Assembly (NCBI GenBank): GCA_947453415.1
Contig: CANGGG010000002.1
Location: 39,031 to 103,030, forward strand
Direction of reading: 5' to 3'
DNA length: 64,000 bases
Source: Bacteroidota bacterium
Lineage (GTDB): Bacteria; Bacteroidota; Bacteroidia; UKL13-3
This document shows, piece after piece, positions 24,761 to 33,431 of this stretch (position 1 is its first letter; each line of letters starts with the position of its first letter). Made by a program: the position numbers and the translations under genes. The notes beneath the pieces are model-generated. The model was not told where the DNA came from. It saw only the letters and a list, made by a program, of their open reading frames with translations, and did not search any database.

Positions 24761-26320
24761 TTATGCTTTATATTCACCAAAAACACCTCTAAACGTATCG
24801 GCTATTTCGCCAAGTGTGGCCAAGTTTTCAACTGCTTCAATGATGTGTGGCATCACATTTCTACCATCTTTTGCTGCTTGTTCTAGTGATTCAATATTGG
24901 CTTGTACCAAACTATTATTTCTTTCAGCTTTTAGTTTATTTAACTTTTCAGTTTGTTCTATTCTAATGCTGTCATTAATTCTAAACGATGGGGGAGCAAC
25001 TTCTTCTTTTACCGCAAATTTATTTACCCCAACAATTACTTTTTCGCTGTTTTCAATATCTTTTTGGTATTTATAACTGGCAGTTGCTATTTCATTTTGC
25101 ATATAACCTTCCTCAATGGCACTTACGCTTCCGCCCATGGCATCTATTTTTTCAATATATTTCCAAGCTTGGGCTTCTACTTGATTGGTTAATTCTTCTA
25201 CAAAATAACTTCCCCCCATTGGGTCTACAGTATCTACTACCCCACTTTCAAAAGCTATAATTTGTTGCGTACGCAATGCAGTTCTTGCAGCTGCTTCGGT
25301 TGGTAAATTCAATGCTTCATCAAAGCCATTGGTATGCAAACTTTGAGTTCCTCCCATCACTGCGGCTAAAGCTTGTAGTGTTACACGAGCTATATTGTTT
25401 TCAGCTTGTTGAGCTGTTAAAGTACTTCCACCAGTTTGCGTATGAAAACGTAACATCATGGCTTTTGGATTGGTTGCGCCTAAATCTTTAGCCATTTTGG
25501 CCCACATTCTACGAGCTGCTCTGAATTTTGCAATTTCCTCAAAAAAGTTATTATGCGCATTGAAAAAAAACGATAAGCGTTGTCCAAAAACATTAATATC
25601 TAAGCCTTTTGCAATGGCCGCTTCACTGTATGCCTTTGCATTGGCTAAGGTAAAGGCTATTTCTTGAACTGCAGTACTTCCAGCTTCACGAATATGGTAA
25701 CCACTTATTGAAATGGTATTCCATTTTGGAACTTCATTACTGCAATATTCAAAAATATCGGTAATGATTCGCATGCTTGGTTTTGGCGGATAAATATAAG
25801 TTCCTCTGGCAGCGTATTCTTTTAAAATATCGTTTTGAATGGTTCCTGAAATTTTCTTGATATCGGCACCTTGTTTTTTTGCCAAGGCAATATAAAAAGA
25901 AAGCAGGGTAGATGCAGTGGCATTGATGGTCATGCTAGTGGTGATGTCTTGCAGATTTATTCCATCAAATAATGTTTCAATATCGCGCAAACTATCAATG
26001 GCAACTCCCACCTTACCCACTTCACCTTCACTCATTACATGGTCGCTGTCATAACCAATTTGGGTTGGCAAGTCAAAGGCAACCGACAAACCCATGGTGC
26101 CATTTGCTAATAAATATTTATAACGTTTATTAGATTCTTCAGCGGTTGAAAATCCAGCATACTGACGCATGGTCCATAATTTTCCTCGGTACATATCAGG
26201 CTGAACTCCTCTTGTATATGGAAACTCTCCTGGTAATTCATTGTTTGTATTTGAACTATCAGGTTGGTAAAGGTTATTAATAACAATTCCGCTATCAGTT
26301 ATAAATTTATTTTCCGCCAT
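24761..26320 (-). CDS. Methylmalonyl-CoA mutase, catalytic subunit (split type)
   Basis: The 519-aa catalytic TIM-barrel subunit without a B12 domain. The N-terminal block [14 protein letters not shown]...[17 protein letters not shown] carries the Tyr (RQYAGF) and [11 protein letters not shown] the Arg that in characterised mutases contact the methylmalonyl carboxylate; isobutyryl-CoA mutases have Phe and Gln there, so methylmalonyl-CoA is the likely substrate. [10 protein letters not shown] and [12 protein letters not shown] are also conserved. The partner B12 subunit is at 22013-22420. The function is propionate/succinate carbon flow in the cytoplasm. It appears monocistronic, with a terminator at 24693-24732. 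Confidence 0.95.
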   Translation of the reverse strand: MAENKFITDSGIVINNLYQPDSSNTNNELPGEFPYTRGVQPDMYRGKLWTMRQYAGFSTAEESNKRYKYLLANGTMGLSVAFDLPTQIGYDSDHVMSEGEVGKVGVAIDSLRDIETLFDGINLQDITTSMTINATASTLLSFYIALAKKQGADIKKISGTIQNDILKEYAARGTYIYPPKPSMRIITDIFEYCSNEVPKWNTISISGYHIREAGSTAVQEIAFTLANAKAYSEAAIAKGLDINVFGQRLSFFFNAHNNFFEEIAKFRAARRMWAKMAKDLGATNPKAMMLRFHTQTGGSTLTAQQAENNIARVTLQALAAVMGGTQSLHTNGFDEALNLPTEAAARTALRTQQIIAFESGVVDTVDPMGGSYFVEELTNQVEAQAWKYIEKIDAMGGSVSAIEEGYMQNEIATASYKYQKDIENSEKVIVGVNKFAVKEEVAPPSFRINDSIRIEQTEKLNKLKAERNNSLVQANIESLEQAAKDGRNVMPHIIEAVENLATLGEIADTFRGVFGEYKA

Positions 26321-26340
26321 TTTTTTGTTTTAAAGCTGTG

Positions 26341-26348
26341 CAAATATA
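26341..26348 (-). promoter_or_regulatory. -7 element (TATATTTG) of the mutase gene
   Basis: CAAATATA on the plus strand reads TATATTTG on the minus strand, a perfect TAnnTTTG, 20 bases upstream of the mutase ATG. No clear TTTG lies 17-23 bases further upstream. The gene-free gap is only 112 bases, too short for a cobalamin riboswitch, and none is visible. Confidence 0.45.
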
Positions 26349-26432
26349 TACAAACTATGCTTGCATTTAAATGATAAACCTTAGTGTAAGTTTTTAAAAC
26401 AGCAATGAAAATTATTTTTATTGAATGTTAAT

Positions 26433-27212
26433 TTAATTGACAGCAATTTTTTTAGTGAATATTGCCCCAAATTTGATTAATAAATTTCTGCTAAAAAATC
26501 TTAAGAAAAACGTTGAAAACTGATTTTCAAATCCTACAATAACAGAAGAATTTTTACCAATATTTTTAAGTGAACAATCAACCACTGCTTTTGCTGTCAT
26601 GCCACCTAAATTAACTTTTGCTGTATCAGCAAATTCAGTTTGCGTAGGACCAGGACAAACAGCCAAAACATCAATACCTGCGTTTTTTAATTCATGCCAA
26701 ATTCCTTCAGAAAACGACAATAAATAAGCTTTAGAAGCAGCATAGTTTGACCAGAAAGGAAGTGGCAAAAATGCAGCAGTAGATGCAATGTTTATAATAC
26801 CTCCTGAACCACTTGAAAGCATTCTATTTCCAAAATAATGAGATAAAATAAGTGGTGCTTTGCAATTTACATCTAATAGTGAAAGTTGGTTTTCTAATTG
26901 ATCATTTAAAAAACTTCCTGTAATGGCAAAACCAGCATTGTTAATTAATAAACCAATGTCTAAATGATTGGTTTGTTGTTGGATGGTTTCTAAAAAATCT
27001 GGCTTTGATAAATCTAGAGAAATAACTAGTGTTTCAATATTAAATTTAGCTATTAATTCGGCAGAAAGTTGTTCCAATTTATCTTTCCTTCGTGCTACTA
27101 AAACCAAGTTAAAATTTAAAGCTGCTAATTGCAAAGCAAACTCAGCCCCAATTCCTGAGGAAGCACCGGTAATTAAAGCCCATTTTCCGTATTTGTTTAT
27201 CAATGATTGCAT
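26433..27212 (-). CDS. Short-chain dehydrogenase/reductase
   Basis: A 259-aa classical SDR of the DltE/YqjQ-like type. The dinucleotide-binding motif is TGASSGIG (15-22), NNAG is at 91-94, catalytic Ser144 lies in NIASTAAF and Tyr157/Lys161 in NYAASKAY. An Arg-Arg pair after the second strand (VARRKDKL) suggests NADP preference. The substrate cannot be deduced; neighbours (mutase upstream on the genome, barrel protein) give no hint. It is probably transcribed alone. Confidence 0.85.
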   Translation of the reverse strand: MQSLINKYGKWALITGASSGIGAEFALQLAALNFNLVLVARRKDKLEQLSAELIAKFNIETLVISLDLSKPDFLETIQQQTNHLDIGLLINNAGFAITGSFLNDQLENQLSLLDVNCKAPLILSHYFGNRMLSSGSGGIINIASTAAFLPLPFWSNYAASKAYLLSFSEGIWHELKNAGIDVLAVCPGPTQTEFADTAKVNLGGMTAKAVVDCSLKNIGKNSSVIVGFENQFSTFFLRFFSRNLLIKFGAIFTKKIAVN

Positions 27213-27255
27213 GTATGTTTAATAAGTTATTATATATTTAAGAAATTTTATTTAA

Positions 27256-28278
27256 TTATACTTTTTTCCATAAGAATTTTTTAGGCGTAAAACGATACGT
27301 AATGCCTGTAGTTAATTGGTATTTTGCACCTATTTGTGTGCCATTCATATTTTGGTAAAAAGGAATATCGCTCATTGCAAAAAAAGTAAATGTGCCAATG
27401 CTATAATTAATTTGGGGAACAAGCGAATATTTTTCACTTCCAGTACTTTTTACATCAATATTATACATAGCCAATAAATCAATGCCAGGTGATGATTTCA
27501 TGGCATCAATCCATTCAGCTTTTGCTTGTATAGTAAGGCCAATTTTTTTTAAAAAAGTTTTACCAAAAAATAAACTAACACTCAAATAATCGCCAAATTT
27601 TTCACCCAAAGGATTCCAACCTTTTTTCACATACATGGCATTGGCAAAAACTTTAAATTGTAGTTTTTTGTAATCCCTCATGGCAAATCCATAAAAGAAC
27701 AAATCGTGGGAACCGTTGGTGGGCTGAACTGTTGGGGCTGATGTGGTAAATTGTTTTTGACCTGTGAATGGGTCTTCATATACCAATGATGAATCGTTAT
27801 ATTTTCCTAAAGGAATTTTTACCCCAAGTCCAATGGTAATTTCAGTTTGATGTTTACTTTTCGATTTATTATAAAGATCATAGCGAGGGAAAATTATTAA
27901 ATCGGCAATGCCTTTTGATTTTTGTATATTGTCAATATTTTCGGGATGTAATTTAACTAAATCTCTATTTAAAAAATATCCAGATTCAACAGATAAAGTT
28001 AAGTTTTTAGTAACACCATAAGCCATTCTAACATACAAATAATTACTGTTAAGGTTATCTATTTTGTTTACTAAAGCAGTATCTAAAACACTGCCTTTAT
28101 ATAAATTATTGGAATAAGAATATTGGTGATTTAAACCAAACTCTATTTGTTTTTCTTGTAAAACGCCTTGCGAGACTCCACCCGCTATTGGACTTCCGCT
28201 GCCACCCGAACAGCAACCCTGTGCAAAAGAATTGTATGGAACTACAACCCACAGAAAATAAATAATCAGCAAACGCAT
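27256..28278 (-). CDS. Predicted outer-membrane beta-barrel with CCSGGSG N-terminus
   Basis: A 340-aa exported protein. The signal peptide ends near SFAQ (residue 19), leaving a mature N-terminus GCCSGGSGSPIAGG with two adjacent cysteines, which could bind a metal or form a vicinal disulfide. The rest is a series of amphipathic strands (LYVRMAYGVTKNLTLSVESGYF, TEITIGLGVKIPLGKY, YSIGTFTFFAMSDIPF) ending in a terminal aromatic strand region, as in porin/transporter-like barrels. I have seen this CCSGGSGSPIAGG family in Bacteroidota but know no function. It is 15 bases downstream of the thioredoxin-like gene, so the two form an operon; metal or thiol chemistry is an inference from the pairing. 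Confidence 0.7.
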   Translation of the reverse strand: MRLLIIYFLWVVVPYNSFAQGCCSGGSGSPIAGGVSQGVLQEKQIEFGLNHQYSYSNNLYKGSVLDTALVNKIDNLNSNYLYVRMAYGVTKNLTLSVESGYFLNRDLVKLHPENIDNIQKSKGIADLIIFPRYDLYNKSKSKHQTEITIGLGVKIPLGKYNDSSLVYEDPFTGQKQFTTSAPTVQPTNGSHDLFFYGFAMRDYKKLQFKVFANAMYVKKGWNPLGEKFGDYLSVSLFFGKTFLKKIGLTIQAKAEWIDAMKSSPGIDLLAMYNIDVKSTGSEKYSLVPQINYSIGTFTFFAMSDIPFYQNMNGTQIGAKYQLTTGITYRFTPKKFLWKKV

Positions 28279-28293
28279 TTTAAAATAAAATAA

Positions 28294-29073
28294 TTAATGT
28301 GACACAGAAAATCTGATAATTTGGGAATTTTCATTGCTATTTATTTTTAAAAAATAAATGCCATTAATGAATGATTCTGTTTCAAATTTTGACGCTATAT
28401 GAGTGCCTGAATTTTGTTTGAAAGCTGCAAAACTTTTTACTTTTGAACCCAATAAATCAAAAATTTCAAAGCTAATTTCAGTTGCATTATTTAAATGATA
28501 ATTTACTGTCAATTGATCGTTTACGGGATTAGGATATACACTCATTTTAAAATCAGATTGCACAGATTCATTAATACTAGAAATAGCAATTGCATTATTA
28601 ATTGCTGCAGTAAATGTGGTGGCATTTAATCCGTTGTTTTGATTGAAATAAATTTTATGATTTATTCCGGCAATAATTACAATTTTTGGCATGCCCGCAC
28701 CACCATAATTAGCTTGTGAAACAGTTTCATCTGAAATGATTGGCACACTAGTTATGGCATTTGTAGAAGCCCAACTTGTAAGTGTTGCACATGGAGTATT
28801 TCCAAAATCATCGGTTAAATAATAAACTACTTTTCCTGGATTTGAGGCTTCAAAAGTTTTAGAAATAGCTAATGCCGATTTTGCCGGACCTATACATGAA
28901 CTACAAGGATCGACCATGGCTAACACGATTACTTTACCCGCATCTAATTCTGTAAAAAGATGGCGGGAAGTTCCACCACAATCATTTACATTAAAATCGG
29001 TAGCAGTAGTTTGTGCTTTTGCAAAAAAGCCTGTAATTAAAAGGGTTATAATGGCAATTATTTTTATGTTCAT
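28294..29073 (-). CDS. Thioredoxin-like T9SS cargo protein
   Basis: A 259-aa exported protein. After the signal peptide (ending FFAKAQ, about residue 21) comes a thioredoxin/redoxin-like domain: VIVLAMVDPCSSCIGPA carries a CxxC at the expected end of strand one, then KVVYYLTDDFGNTPC and a cis-proline-type segment GGAGMPKIVIIAG. The final ~75 residues are a T9SS type A sorting domain (SVYPNPVNDQLTV, FDLLGSKVKSF, FINGIYFLKI). It may be a secreted thiol or metal-handling protein, paired with the CCSGGSG barrel downstream. It is divergent from nuoA across a 172-base gap with a CRP/FNR-like palindrome. Confidence 0.78.
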   Translation of the reverse strand: MNIKIIAIITLLITGFFAKAQTTATDFNVNDCGGTSRHLFTELDAGKVIVLAMVDPCSSCIGPAKSALAISKTFEASNPGKVVYYLTDDFGNTPCATLTSWASTNAITSVPIISDETVSQANYGGAGMPKIVIIAGINHKIYFNQNNGLNATTFTAAINNAIAISSINESVQSDFKMSVYPNPVNDQLTVNYHLNNATEISFEIFDLLGSKVKSFAAFKQNSGTHIASKFETESFINGIYFLKINSNENSQIIRFSVSH

Positions 29074-29118
29074 ATTTTTTGTATTTGTATTTTGTAAAAT
29101 ATTGTTTTATTTGCTCAT

Positions 29119-29149
29119 CAAATTTATTGATTTATTTAGCATAAACAAT
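29119..29149 (-). promoter_or_regulatory. Predicted promoter of the thioredoxin-like/barrel operon
   Basis: On the minus strand TAAATTTG (29126-29119) matches the -7 consensus exactly and ATTG (29149-29146) sits 19 bases upstream as a one-mismatch -33 TTTG. The ATG of the thioredoxin-like gene follows after about 45 bases. Confidence 0.5.
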
Positions 29150-29190
29150 TATTTGAAATAAATTTAGGTTCGTACATAATTTGTTTTTTC

Positions 29191-29204
29191 ATGATTCAGG
29201 TCAT
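29191..29204. promoter_or_regulatory. CRP/FNR-like palindrome in front of nuoA
   Basis: ATGAT-TCAG-GTCAT is a 14-base near-palindrome with half-sites ATGAy, of the form bound by CRP/FNR-superfamily regulators. Its centre is about 40 bases upstream of the start point predicted from the -7 element at 29227-29234, the usual distance for class II activation. A similar site (TGTGAC-CCAA-GTCATA) lies upstream of ccoN. Confidence 0.45.
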
Positions 29205-29226
29205 TTTTTAAAAATATAGCATCAAA

Positions 29227-29234
29227 TACATTTG
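29227..29234 (+). promoter_or_regulatory. -7 element (TACATTTG) of the nuo operon
   Basis: TACATTTG fits TAnnTTTG exactly, 11 bases before the nuoA ATG. No TTTG is found at the -33 position; instead the CRP/FNR-like palindrome lies near -40, as expected for an activator-dependent promoter. The 5' leader would be very short. Confidence 0.5.
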
Positions 29235-29245
29235 AAATATTAAAT

Positions 29246-29596
29246 ATGGGTTCATCAGCACTAATACTATTATTACTTTGTGGAATTGCATTTGCAGGAG
29301 CGGGAATTTTACTCTCATTAGCCGTAGCAAAAACAAAGAAAAATGCCCAAAAAGGCGAAACTTATGAATGTGGAATTCCAACAACAGGAACATCTTGGAT
29401 TCAATTTAACGTGGGCTATTATTTATTTGCATTGATATTTTTAGTATTTGATGTGGAGTTAGTTTTTATGTATCCTTGGGCCACTGTTGTTAAAGAAATT
29501 GGCATGCCAGCATTATTTGAAATATTGGTATTTATGTTTATCTTATTTATGGGTTTATTATATGCTTGGAAAAAAGGAGCTTTGGAATGGAAATAA
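29246..29596 (+). CDS. nuoA: NADH-quinone oxidoreductase subunit A
   Basis: A 116-aa membrane subunit of complex I with three transmembrane helices. Family features are the [10 protein letters not shown] loop, where the cysteine is strictly conserved, and the [15 protein letters not shown] helix. It helps form the quinone cavity with NuoH and NuoJ. It is the first gene of the nuo operon, with a -7 element 11 bases upstream, and it overlaps nuoB by 10 bases. Confidence 0.96.
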   Translation: MGSSALILLLLCGIAFAGAGILLSLAVAKTKKNAQKGETYECGIPTTGTSWIQFNVGYYLFALIFLVFDVELVFMYPWATVVKEIGMPALFEILVFMFILFMGLLYAWKKGALEWK

Positions 29597-30129
29597 ATAA
29601 AAGTATGGAAGGTCCATTAACATTCCCTGGACAAGTTCACGAAACCGCTGACGGTGGAATATTAGTCACAAAATTAGATGATGTAATCAATTGGGCTCGT
29701 TCCAATTCATTATGGCCATTGGTGTTTGGAACTAGCTGCTGCGCAATAGAAATGATGTCGGCTGCTGGCGCAAAGCATGATTGGTCGAGGTTTGGATTTG
29801 AAGTGGCACGTGCTACTCCACGACAAGCAGATTTAATTATAGTAGCTGGAACAATTGTAATGAAGATGGCTCCAGTTTTAAAACGATTATACGACCAAAT
29901 GCCAGAACCAAAATATGTAATTGCCATGGGCGCTTGCACCATTTCTGGTGGTCCGTTTTTTTATAATACCTATTCAGTGGTTAAAGGTGTTGATCACGTA
30001 ATTCCAGTAGATGTATATATTCCTGGTTGCCCGCCTCGCCCTGAAGCCTTGTTACATTCCATGATAACATTGCAAGAAAAAATAAAAAACGAACAATATT
30101 TTAAAAAGAAAATAGAGGACGTTAGATGA
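29587..30129 (+). CDS. nuoB: NADH-quinone oxidoreductase subunit B
   Basis: The 180-aa peripheral-arm subunit carrying the terminal N2 [4Fe-4S] cluster next to the quinone. Ligands are Cys51-Cys52 (TSCCAIEMM), Cys117 (GACTISGG) and Cys148 (PGCPPRPE). I chose ATG 29587 inside the end of nuoA; it has a rare clear Shine-Dalgarno-like AAAGGAG about 10 bases upstream, whereas the frame upstream of it has only a TTG. It overlaps nuoC by 4 bases (ATGA). Confidence 0.96.
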   Translation: MEINKSMEGPLTFPGQVHETADGGILVTKLDDVINWARSNSLWPLVFGTSCCAIEMMSAAGAKHDWSRFGFEVARATPRQADLIIVAGTIVMKMAPVLKRLYDQMPEPKYVIAMGACTISGGPFFYNTYSVVKGVDHVIPVDVYIPGCPPRPEALLHSMITLQEKIKNEQYFKKKIEDVR

Positions 30130-30581
30130 ACACAGAAGAACTAAAAAGCAGTATTAGCAACATTTTGCCATCGGCAATATATGATGAAACAGGTGAATTT
30201 TTAAATGTAAATATTGCTTCGGAAGAGTTATATCCGTTAATAAATGAACTGCGTTCAAATAGCGAATTTGATTTTGATTATTTGTTTTGTTTAACCTGCA
30301 TTGATTGGAAAGACCATTTAATGATGGTATACCATTTACTGTCAAAAACACATCAACACACCATTGTTTTAAAAGCTAAAATTAGCAATAGAGAAAACTC
30401 AGAAATAGAAACCGTGTGTAATATTTGGCGAACTGCCGAATTATTAGAACGTGAGGTTTTTGATTTATTTGGTGTAAAGTTTATTAATCATCCCGATTTA
30501 CGTAGGTTATTTTTAAGCGATGACTGGAACGGTTATCCCTTAAGAAAAGATTACGTTGACGAAAACATGATATCATTATGA
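30126..30581 (+). CDS. nuoC: NADH-quinone oxidoreductase subunit C
   Basis: The 151-aa 30-kDa type subunit of the peripheral arm, recognised by its C-terminal signature [22 protein letters not shown] and GYPLRKDY. It is separate from NuoD here, unlike the fused NuoCD of enterobacteria. It has ATGA overlaps with nuoB and nuoD, which implies translational coupling. Confidence 0.95.
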   Translation: MNTEELKSSISNILPSAIYDETGEFLNVNIASEELYPLINELRSNSEFDFDYLFCLTCIDWKDHLMMVYHLLSKTHQHTIVLKAKISNRENSEIETVCNIWRTAELLEREVFDLFGVKFINHPDLRRLFLSDDWNGYPLRKDYVDENMISL

Positions 30582-31702
30582 GAGGCCTGATAGAAGACGA
30601 TTACGTAACAGATGAAGGTGAGTTTGTAATAAACATAGGTCCTCAGCATCCATCTACTCACGGGGTGCTACATTTAAAAGTATGGTTAGATGGCGAAACT
30701 GTTAAAAAAGTTCAACCACATTTAGGTTTTATTCATCGCTCCATTGAAAAAATGAGCGAAAGTCTTTCTTACCGAAATTTTATTTTTGCCACTAGCCGCA
30801 TGGATTATTTGGCAGCACATATTAACAATGAAGCATGCGCTTTAACAGTGGAAAAAGGTTTGCAACTAGAAGTTCCTGATCGAGCAAAATATATTCGTAC
30901 CATTTTAGCAGAATTAACCAGATTACAATCGCATTTATTATGGTGGGGTTGCACTGGGCTTGATTTAGGAGCGGTTACTCCTTTCTTTTATGCATTCAGA
31001 GAACGTGAATATATTATGGAAATTATGGAGGAAACCTGTGGTGCAAGATTAACCCAAAACTTTATGGTTCCGGGTGGTGTTATGTACGATATTCATCCAA
31101 ATTTTCAGAAAAGAACGAAGGAAGTTTTGATTCAAATAAAAAGTAAATTCCAGGAATATGATAATATTATGACTGGCAATGTAATATTTGAAAATAGAAC
31201 AAAAGGAGTTGGATTTCTTTCAAAAGAAGATGCCATTTCTTATGGTGTAACTGGCCCAACTGCAAGAGCTTCGGGCGTTAGTTGCGATATAAGAAAACTA
31301 ATTCCTTATTCAGCATACGATCAAGTTCAGTTTGATGAAATATTAGGAACTGGTGGCGATTGTTATGCAAGGTATATGATTAGAATGCACGAAATGAAAC
31401 AGTCAGTTTCTATTATTGAACAATTAATCGACAATATTCCTGAAGGTGAATTTCAAGCAAAAACAAAAAATGTTATCAAACTTCCTAAAGGTGAATTTTA
31501 CCAAAGAGTAGAAACTCCAAGAGGCGAATTAGGTGTGTTTATAGTAAGTGATGGCGCTGCAAGTCCATACAGAATTAAGTATCGTTCACCAGGTTTTTCA
31601 AATCTTTCTGCATTGCCTTTAATGGCAAAAGGAGGTAAAATTGGAGATTTAGTTGCGATTATGTCAACCATTGATTTAGTAATTCCTGATATTGACCGAT
31701 GA
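30578..31702 (+). CDS. nuoD: NADH-quinone oxidoreductase subunit D
   Basis: The 374-aa 49-kDa type subunit that together with NuoB forms the quinone-reduction site. The N-terminal GPQHPSTHGVLH loop carries the conserved His at the quinone head group, HRSIEK is the second family block, and the C-terminus ends with the expected IDLVIPDIDR. It has an ATGA overlap with nuoH. The 12-subunit order continues directly to nuoH: nuoE, nuoF and nuoG, normally placed here, are absent with no room for remnants. Confidence 0.96.
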   Translation: MRGLIEDDYVTDEGEFVINIGPQHPSTHGVLHLKVWLDGETVKKVQPHLGFIHRSIEKMSESLSYRNFIFATSRMDYLAAHINNEACALTVEKGLQLEVPDRAKYIRTILAELTRLQSHLLWWGCTGLDLGAVTPFFYAFREREYIMEIMEETCGARLTQNFMVPGGVMYDIHPNFQKRTKEVLIQIKSKFQEYDNIMTGNVIFENRTKGVGFLSKEDAISYGVTGPTARASGVSCDIRKLIPYSAYDQVQFDEILGTGGDCYARYMIRMHEMKQSVSIIEQLIDNIPEGEFQAKTKNVIKLPKGEFYQRVETPRGELGVFIVSDGAASPYRIKYRSPGFSNLSALPLMAKGGKIGDLVAIMSTIDLVIPDIDR

Positions 31703-32793
31703 AAATTTTATTAACCTATAGCTTTTCTTCTTTGGCAACTTATATTCATAATTTGCTTGCTGAACTAATAACAAATTCATTGTTACTTCAAGTAACCGAA
31801 ATGGTGATTTTAGGTGTTAGCCTGATTGCTTTTTTGGTAGTACTTTGTTTCTTTTTAGGTTATATGGAGCGCAAAGTTGCAGCATTTATGGAAATTCGTT
31901 TAGGACCCAATAGGGTAGGACCTAAAGGCAGTATGCAAATTGTAGCTGATACCTTAAAATTATTATTGAAAGAAGGGTTAACTCCTGATAGTGCAGATAA
32001 GTTTTTGTTTAATTTAGCCCCTGTAATAATGGTGATTGGCTCTATGATGGTAATTGCGCCTATTGCTTTTGCAAAAGATTTTCAATTATATGATATCAAT
32101 ATTGGTGTGCTTTATGTTTCGGCTGTTTCATCGCTTGGCGTAATTGGAATATTAATGGCTGGTTGGTCAAGTAATAATAAGTATTCTTTACTTGGTGCCA
32201 TGCGCAGTGGTGCGCAAATAGTGAGTTATGAATTATCAGTTGGATTATCTTTAATTTCAATAGTTGTATTAAGTGGAAGTTTAAGTTTAGGCGATATTGT
32301 TAGAAGTCAAGAAAATGGTTGGTGGATTATTAAAGGACATATCCCTGTAATCATTTCTTTTGTAATTTTTATTATTGCATCTACTGCCGAAATTAACCGT
32401 GCGCCATTTGACATGGCAGAAGCGGAACAAGAATTAACAGGTGGTTTTCATACAGAATATGCAGGAATGAAATTCGCCATGTTTTTATTGTCGGAATACA
32501 TTAATTTATTTGTGGTTTCCGCTGTAGCAGCTACTTTATTTTTAGGTGGTTGGATGCCTTTTCATATTGGTGGATTGGATGGTTTTAATCATATCATGGA
32601 TTTTATTCCATCATCTGTTTGGTTCTTTTCAAAAACGTTTTTGATTATATTTATTATTATGCAATTTCGTTGGACTTTCCCACGTTTGCGCGTAGATCAA
32701 TTACTCACCTTAGAATGGAAATATTTATTGCCAATAAGCATGGTAAATGTAATACTGGTAACGGTGATGGCTATCATGGGTTGGCACTTTTAG
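31699..32793 (+). CDS. nuoH: NADH-quinone oxidoreductase subunit H
   Basis: A 364-aa membrane subunit with about eight or nine helices that links the quinone site to the proton channels. Signatures: GYMERKVAAFMEIRLGPNRVGP, GLTPDSADK and the acidic MAEAEQELTGGFHTEY loop. The start at 31699 overlaps the nuoD stop (ATGA). The N-terminus is some 30 residues longer than minimal homologs, with an extra hydrophobic segment. A 104-base repeat-bearing gap separates it from nuoI. Confidence 0.95.
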   Translation: MKILLTYSFSSLATYIHNLLAELITNSLLLQVTEMVILGVSLIAFLVVLCFFLGYMERKVAAFMEIRLGPNRVGPKGSMQIVADTLKLLLKEGLTPDSADKFLFNLAPVIMVIGSMMVIAPIAFAKDFQLYDINIGVLYVSAVSSLGVIGILMAGWSSNNKYSLLGAMRSGAQIVSYELSVGLSLISIVVLSGSLSLGDIVRSQENGWWIIKGHIPVIISFVIFIIASTAEINRAPFDMAEAEQELTGGFHTEYAGMKFAMFLLSEYINLFVVSAVAATLFLGGWMPFHIGGLDGFNHIMDFIPSSVWFFSKTFLIIFIIMQFRWTFPRLRVDQLLTLEWKYLLPISMVNVILVTVMAIMGWHF

Positions 32794-32796
32794 AGG

Positions 32797-32896
32797 TATG
32801 AAGTATGAATGATAAAGTATGAAGTCCCGACAAATCGGGAAAGTATCAATTAACTAACAACTATCAACTGACAACTAATAACTAACAACTAAAAAA
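32797..32896. repeat. Low-complexity word repeats between nuoH and nuoI
   Basis: This gap has no coding potential. It begins with AGTATGAA-type words three times, then a TCCCGA/TCGGGA hairpin (32825-32840), then a series of ACTAACAACTA-like words up to the nuoI start. The related words TATGAACTATGAATTATGAA fill the nuoI-nuoJ gap at 33380-33404. They interrupt an otherwise tightly overlapping operon. Confidence 0.6.
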
Positions 32897-32897
32897 G

Positions 32898-33374
32898 ATG
32901 TTTTTAAAAGAATATTTCGGTACCATATACAAATCAATTAAATCCTTATTGGTAGGGATGAAAGTGACTGGATATTATTTTACCCATCTCGATGAAATTA
33001 AAACGGAAGAATATCCTGATAATAGAGCAACTTTAAAAATGTTCGATCGTTTTAGAGGTGAAGTGGTTATGCCTCACGATGATAATAATGAACACCGTTG
33101 CACTGGCTGTCAGGCTTGCGAAATTGCTTGTCCGAATGGAACTATTAAAATTATTACCAAGCAGGAAATTTTAGAAGATGGTAAAAAGAAAAAAAGAATA
33201 GATGCTTTTGTTTATCACTTAGATTTATGCACCATGTGCAATTTATGTGTGGTGGCTTGCCCATCAGACGCAATTGTAATGGCCCAAAATTTTGAACACA
33301 GTGTTTACGATAAAAAACAATTGAAGAAAATTTTGAATCAACCAGATTCTAAATTAATGCAAGGAGTGGAATAA
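32898..33374 (+). CDS. nuoI: NADH-quinone oxidoreductase subunit I
   Basis: The 158-aa ferredoxin-like subunit of the peripheral arm with two [4Fe-4S] clusters (N6a, N6b). The two cysteine sets are Cys68-71-74-78 (CTGCQACEIACP) and Cys111-114-117-121 (CTMCNLCVVACP). In this locus, where NuoEFG is missing, NuoI would be the outermost iron-sulfur subunit and therefore the likely entry point for electrons from a separate donor. Confidence 0.96.
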   Translation: MFLKEYFGTIYKSIKSLLVGMKVTGYYFTHLDEIKTEEYPDNRATLKMFDRFRGEVVMPHDDNNEHRCTGCQACEIACPNGTIKIITKQEILEDGKKKKRIDAFVYHLDLCTMCNLCVVACPSDAIVMAQNFEHSVYDKKQLKKILNQPDSKLMQGVE

Positions 33375-33431
33375 AAATTATGAACTATGAATTATGAATG
33401 AATTCAATGTTCAATAAAAAAACAATATAAA

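Noticed and set aside
26321..26432. Cobalamin riboswitch ahead of the B12-dependent mutase
   Set aside because: The gap is only 112 bases with a start point predicted about 14 bases before the ATG; no riboswitch-sized structure can fit in the leader.
31690..31710. Possible lost or frameshifted nuoEFG genes at the nuoD-nuoH junction
   Set aside because: The two genes overlap by four bases (ATGA); there is no leftover sequence and no frameshift.
32797..32896. CRISPR-like array from the short repeated words
   Set aside because: The words are 5-11 bases, irregularly spaced and without unique spacers; no cas gene is nearby.
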